A DNA stretch of 15,099 bases from SZUA-186 sp041552135 (GTDB lineage Bacteria > Pseudomonadota > Gammaproteobacteria > UBA9214). Location of the stretch: assembly GCA_041552135.1 (NCBI GenBank), contig JBFELL010000060.1:1-15099 (forward strand), written 5' to 3'. This document shows positions 14,736-15,099 of the stretch, one piece after another; positions within the stretch are counted from its first letter, which is position 1; the number at the start of each line of letters is the position of its first letter. The translations under genes and the position numbers were made by a program. The notes beneath the pieces were generated by a model. The model did no database searches. It was not told the origin of the DNA and worked only from the letters and a program-made list of their open reading frames with translations.

Positions 14736-15005
14736 TCAGCCCCGGGGATCCGGGTTTTTCTGCATGCAGTTGGTAATGGCAAAATACAGCGTACCGATGC
14801 CGGATACCGCCGTAATCAGCCAGAAGATAAAGAAGCCTATGGTGTAGATGCCGAGGTCGCTGACCTCGAGTGTGGCGTTGAAGGGGAACAGGTCATCGGG
14901 TTCAAACGCGGAAAAGAACAGCCCCGTCGCGACAACTGCCGTCAGGAAGGACGGCCACAGAACGGCAATGCACTTGTGGATTTTAGGAATCTGCTTGTCT
15001 GCCAT
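14736..15005 (-). CDS. Small two-helix membrane protein in the cco locus, function unknown
   Basis: 89-residue protein, MADKQIPKIHKCIAVLWPSF at the start, with membrane segments at about 14-34 and 52-77 separated by an acidic loop (EPDDLF, then a short polar stretch). I do not recognise a named family. Its position immediately before ccoG suggests a role in cbb3 oxidase assembly or as a small accessory subunit. It is too dissimilar from CcoQ in layout (CcoQ has one helix) to call it that. No clear Shine-Dalgarno sequence precedes the ATG. The 94 bp upstream to the window edge hold no gene I can identify. Confidence 0.7.
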   Translation of the reverse strand: MADKQIPKIHKCIAVLWPSFLTAVVATGLFFSAFEPDDLFPFNATLEVSDLGIYTIGFFIFWLITAVSGIGTLYFAITNCMQKNPDPRG

Positions 15006-15099
15006 GGGAGCACCAGTCTAATGTCTGTTGTTGACACAATCCAACCCGCCCTTCGCTGGGCCTGATATCCCCCGGTACTGCCAAAGGAACCGCCGACCG

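Noticed and set aside
15031..15044. FNR/Anr-like site (TTGACACAATCCAA) upstream of the cco maturation genes
   Set aside because: Only 7 of 10 conserved positions match TTGAT-N4-ATCAA, and it is not placed well relative to any -10 element I can see, so it is not reported as a feature.
15048..15061. Possible terminator hairpin GCCC...GGGC near the right edge
   Set aside because: Only a 4-bp stem with a 6-base loop and no T tract on either strand.

Overview
The window is GC-rich, densely coding bacterial DNA. The gene families point to a gammaproteobacterium with a microaerobic or facultative lifestyle, possibly a sulfur-oxidising or purple-sulfur type lineage. That is inferred from the split adenosylcobalamin-dependent ribonucleotide reductase, the cbb3 oxidase assembly genes and the ArsJ-type arsenic operon; no marker gene settles the taxonomy.

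Layout. (1) 1-3194, minus strand: an arsenic operon transcribed arsR, GAPDH, arsJ, DUF318/ArsP-type permease (cut by the window edge). GAPDH makes 1-arseno-3-phosphoglycerate from arsenate and ArsJ exports it. ArsR represses, and an AT-rich dyad lies directly upstream of arsR. (2) 3207-3814: a yqaA-like small membrane protein gene bracketed by palindromes and copies of a GGGGACAGATTTATTT repeat. The repeats reach into the 5' end of the gene and blur its start. (3) 3896-8223: a glycan-type cluster with a GT8-like glycosyltransferase (minus) divergent from two different PAPS-type sulfotransferases and an ELM1-family (DUF1022) protein (plus, spacings 11-12 bp). Together they suggest sulfation of a surface or exported glycan. 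(4) 8264-8488: a small unknown protein gene with a strong ribosome binding site. (5) 8728-11913: the split class II ribonucleotide reductase nrdJa-nrdJb, with a sigma-70 promoter and two NrdR boxes, one just downstream of the predicted transcription start. (6) 11944-15005: cbb3 oxidase maturation genes in the order small membrane protein, ccoG, ccoH, SafE/DsbD_2-type membrane protein with a His-rich tail. ccoI and ccoS do not follow.

No rRNA, tRNA, CRISPR array, transposase or integrase gene was seen. The parts most worth a second look are the sulfotransferase/GT8/ELM1 cluster, the repeat-bounded yqaA gene and the unusual spacing of the two NrdR boxes.
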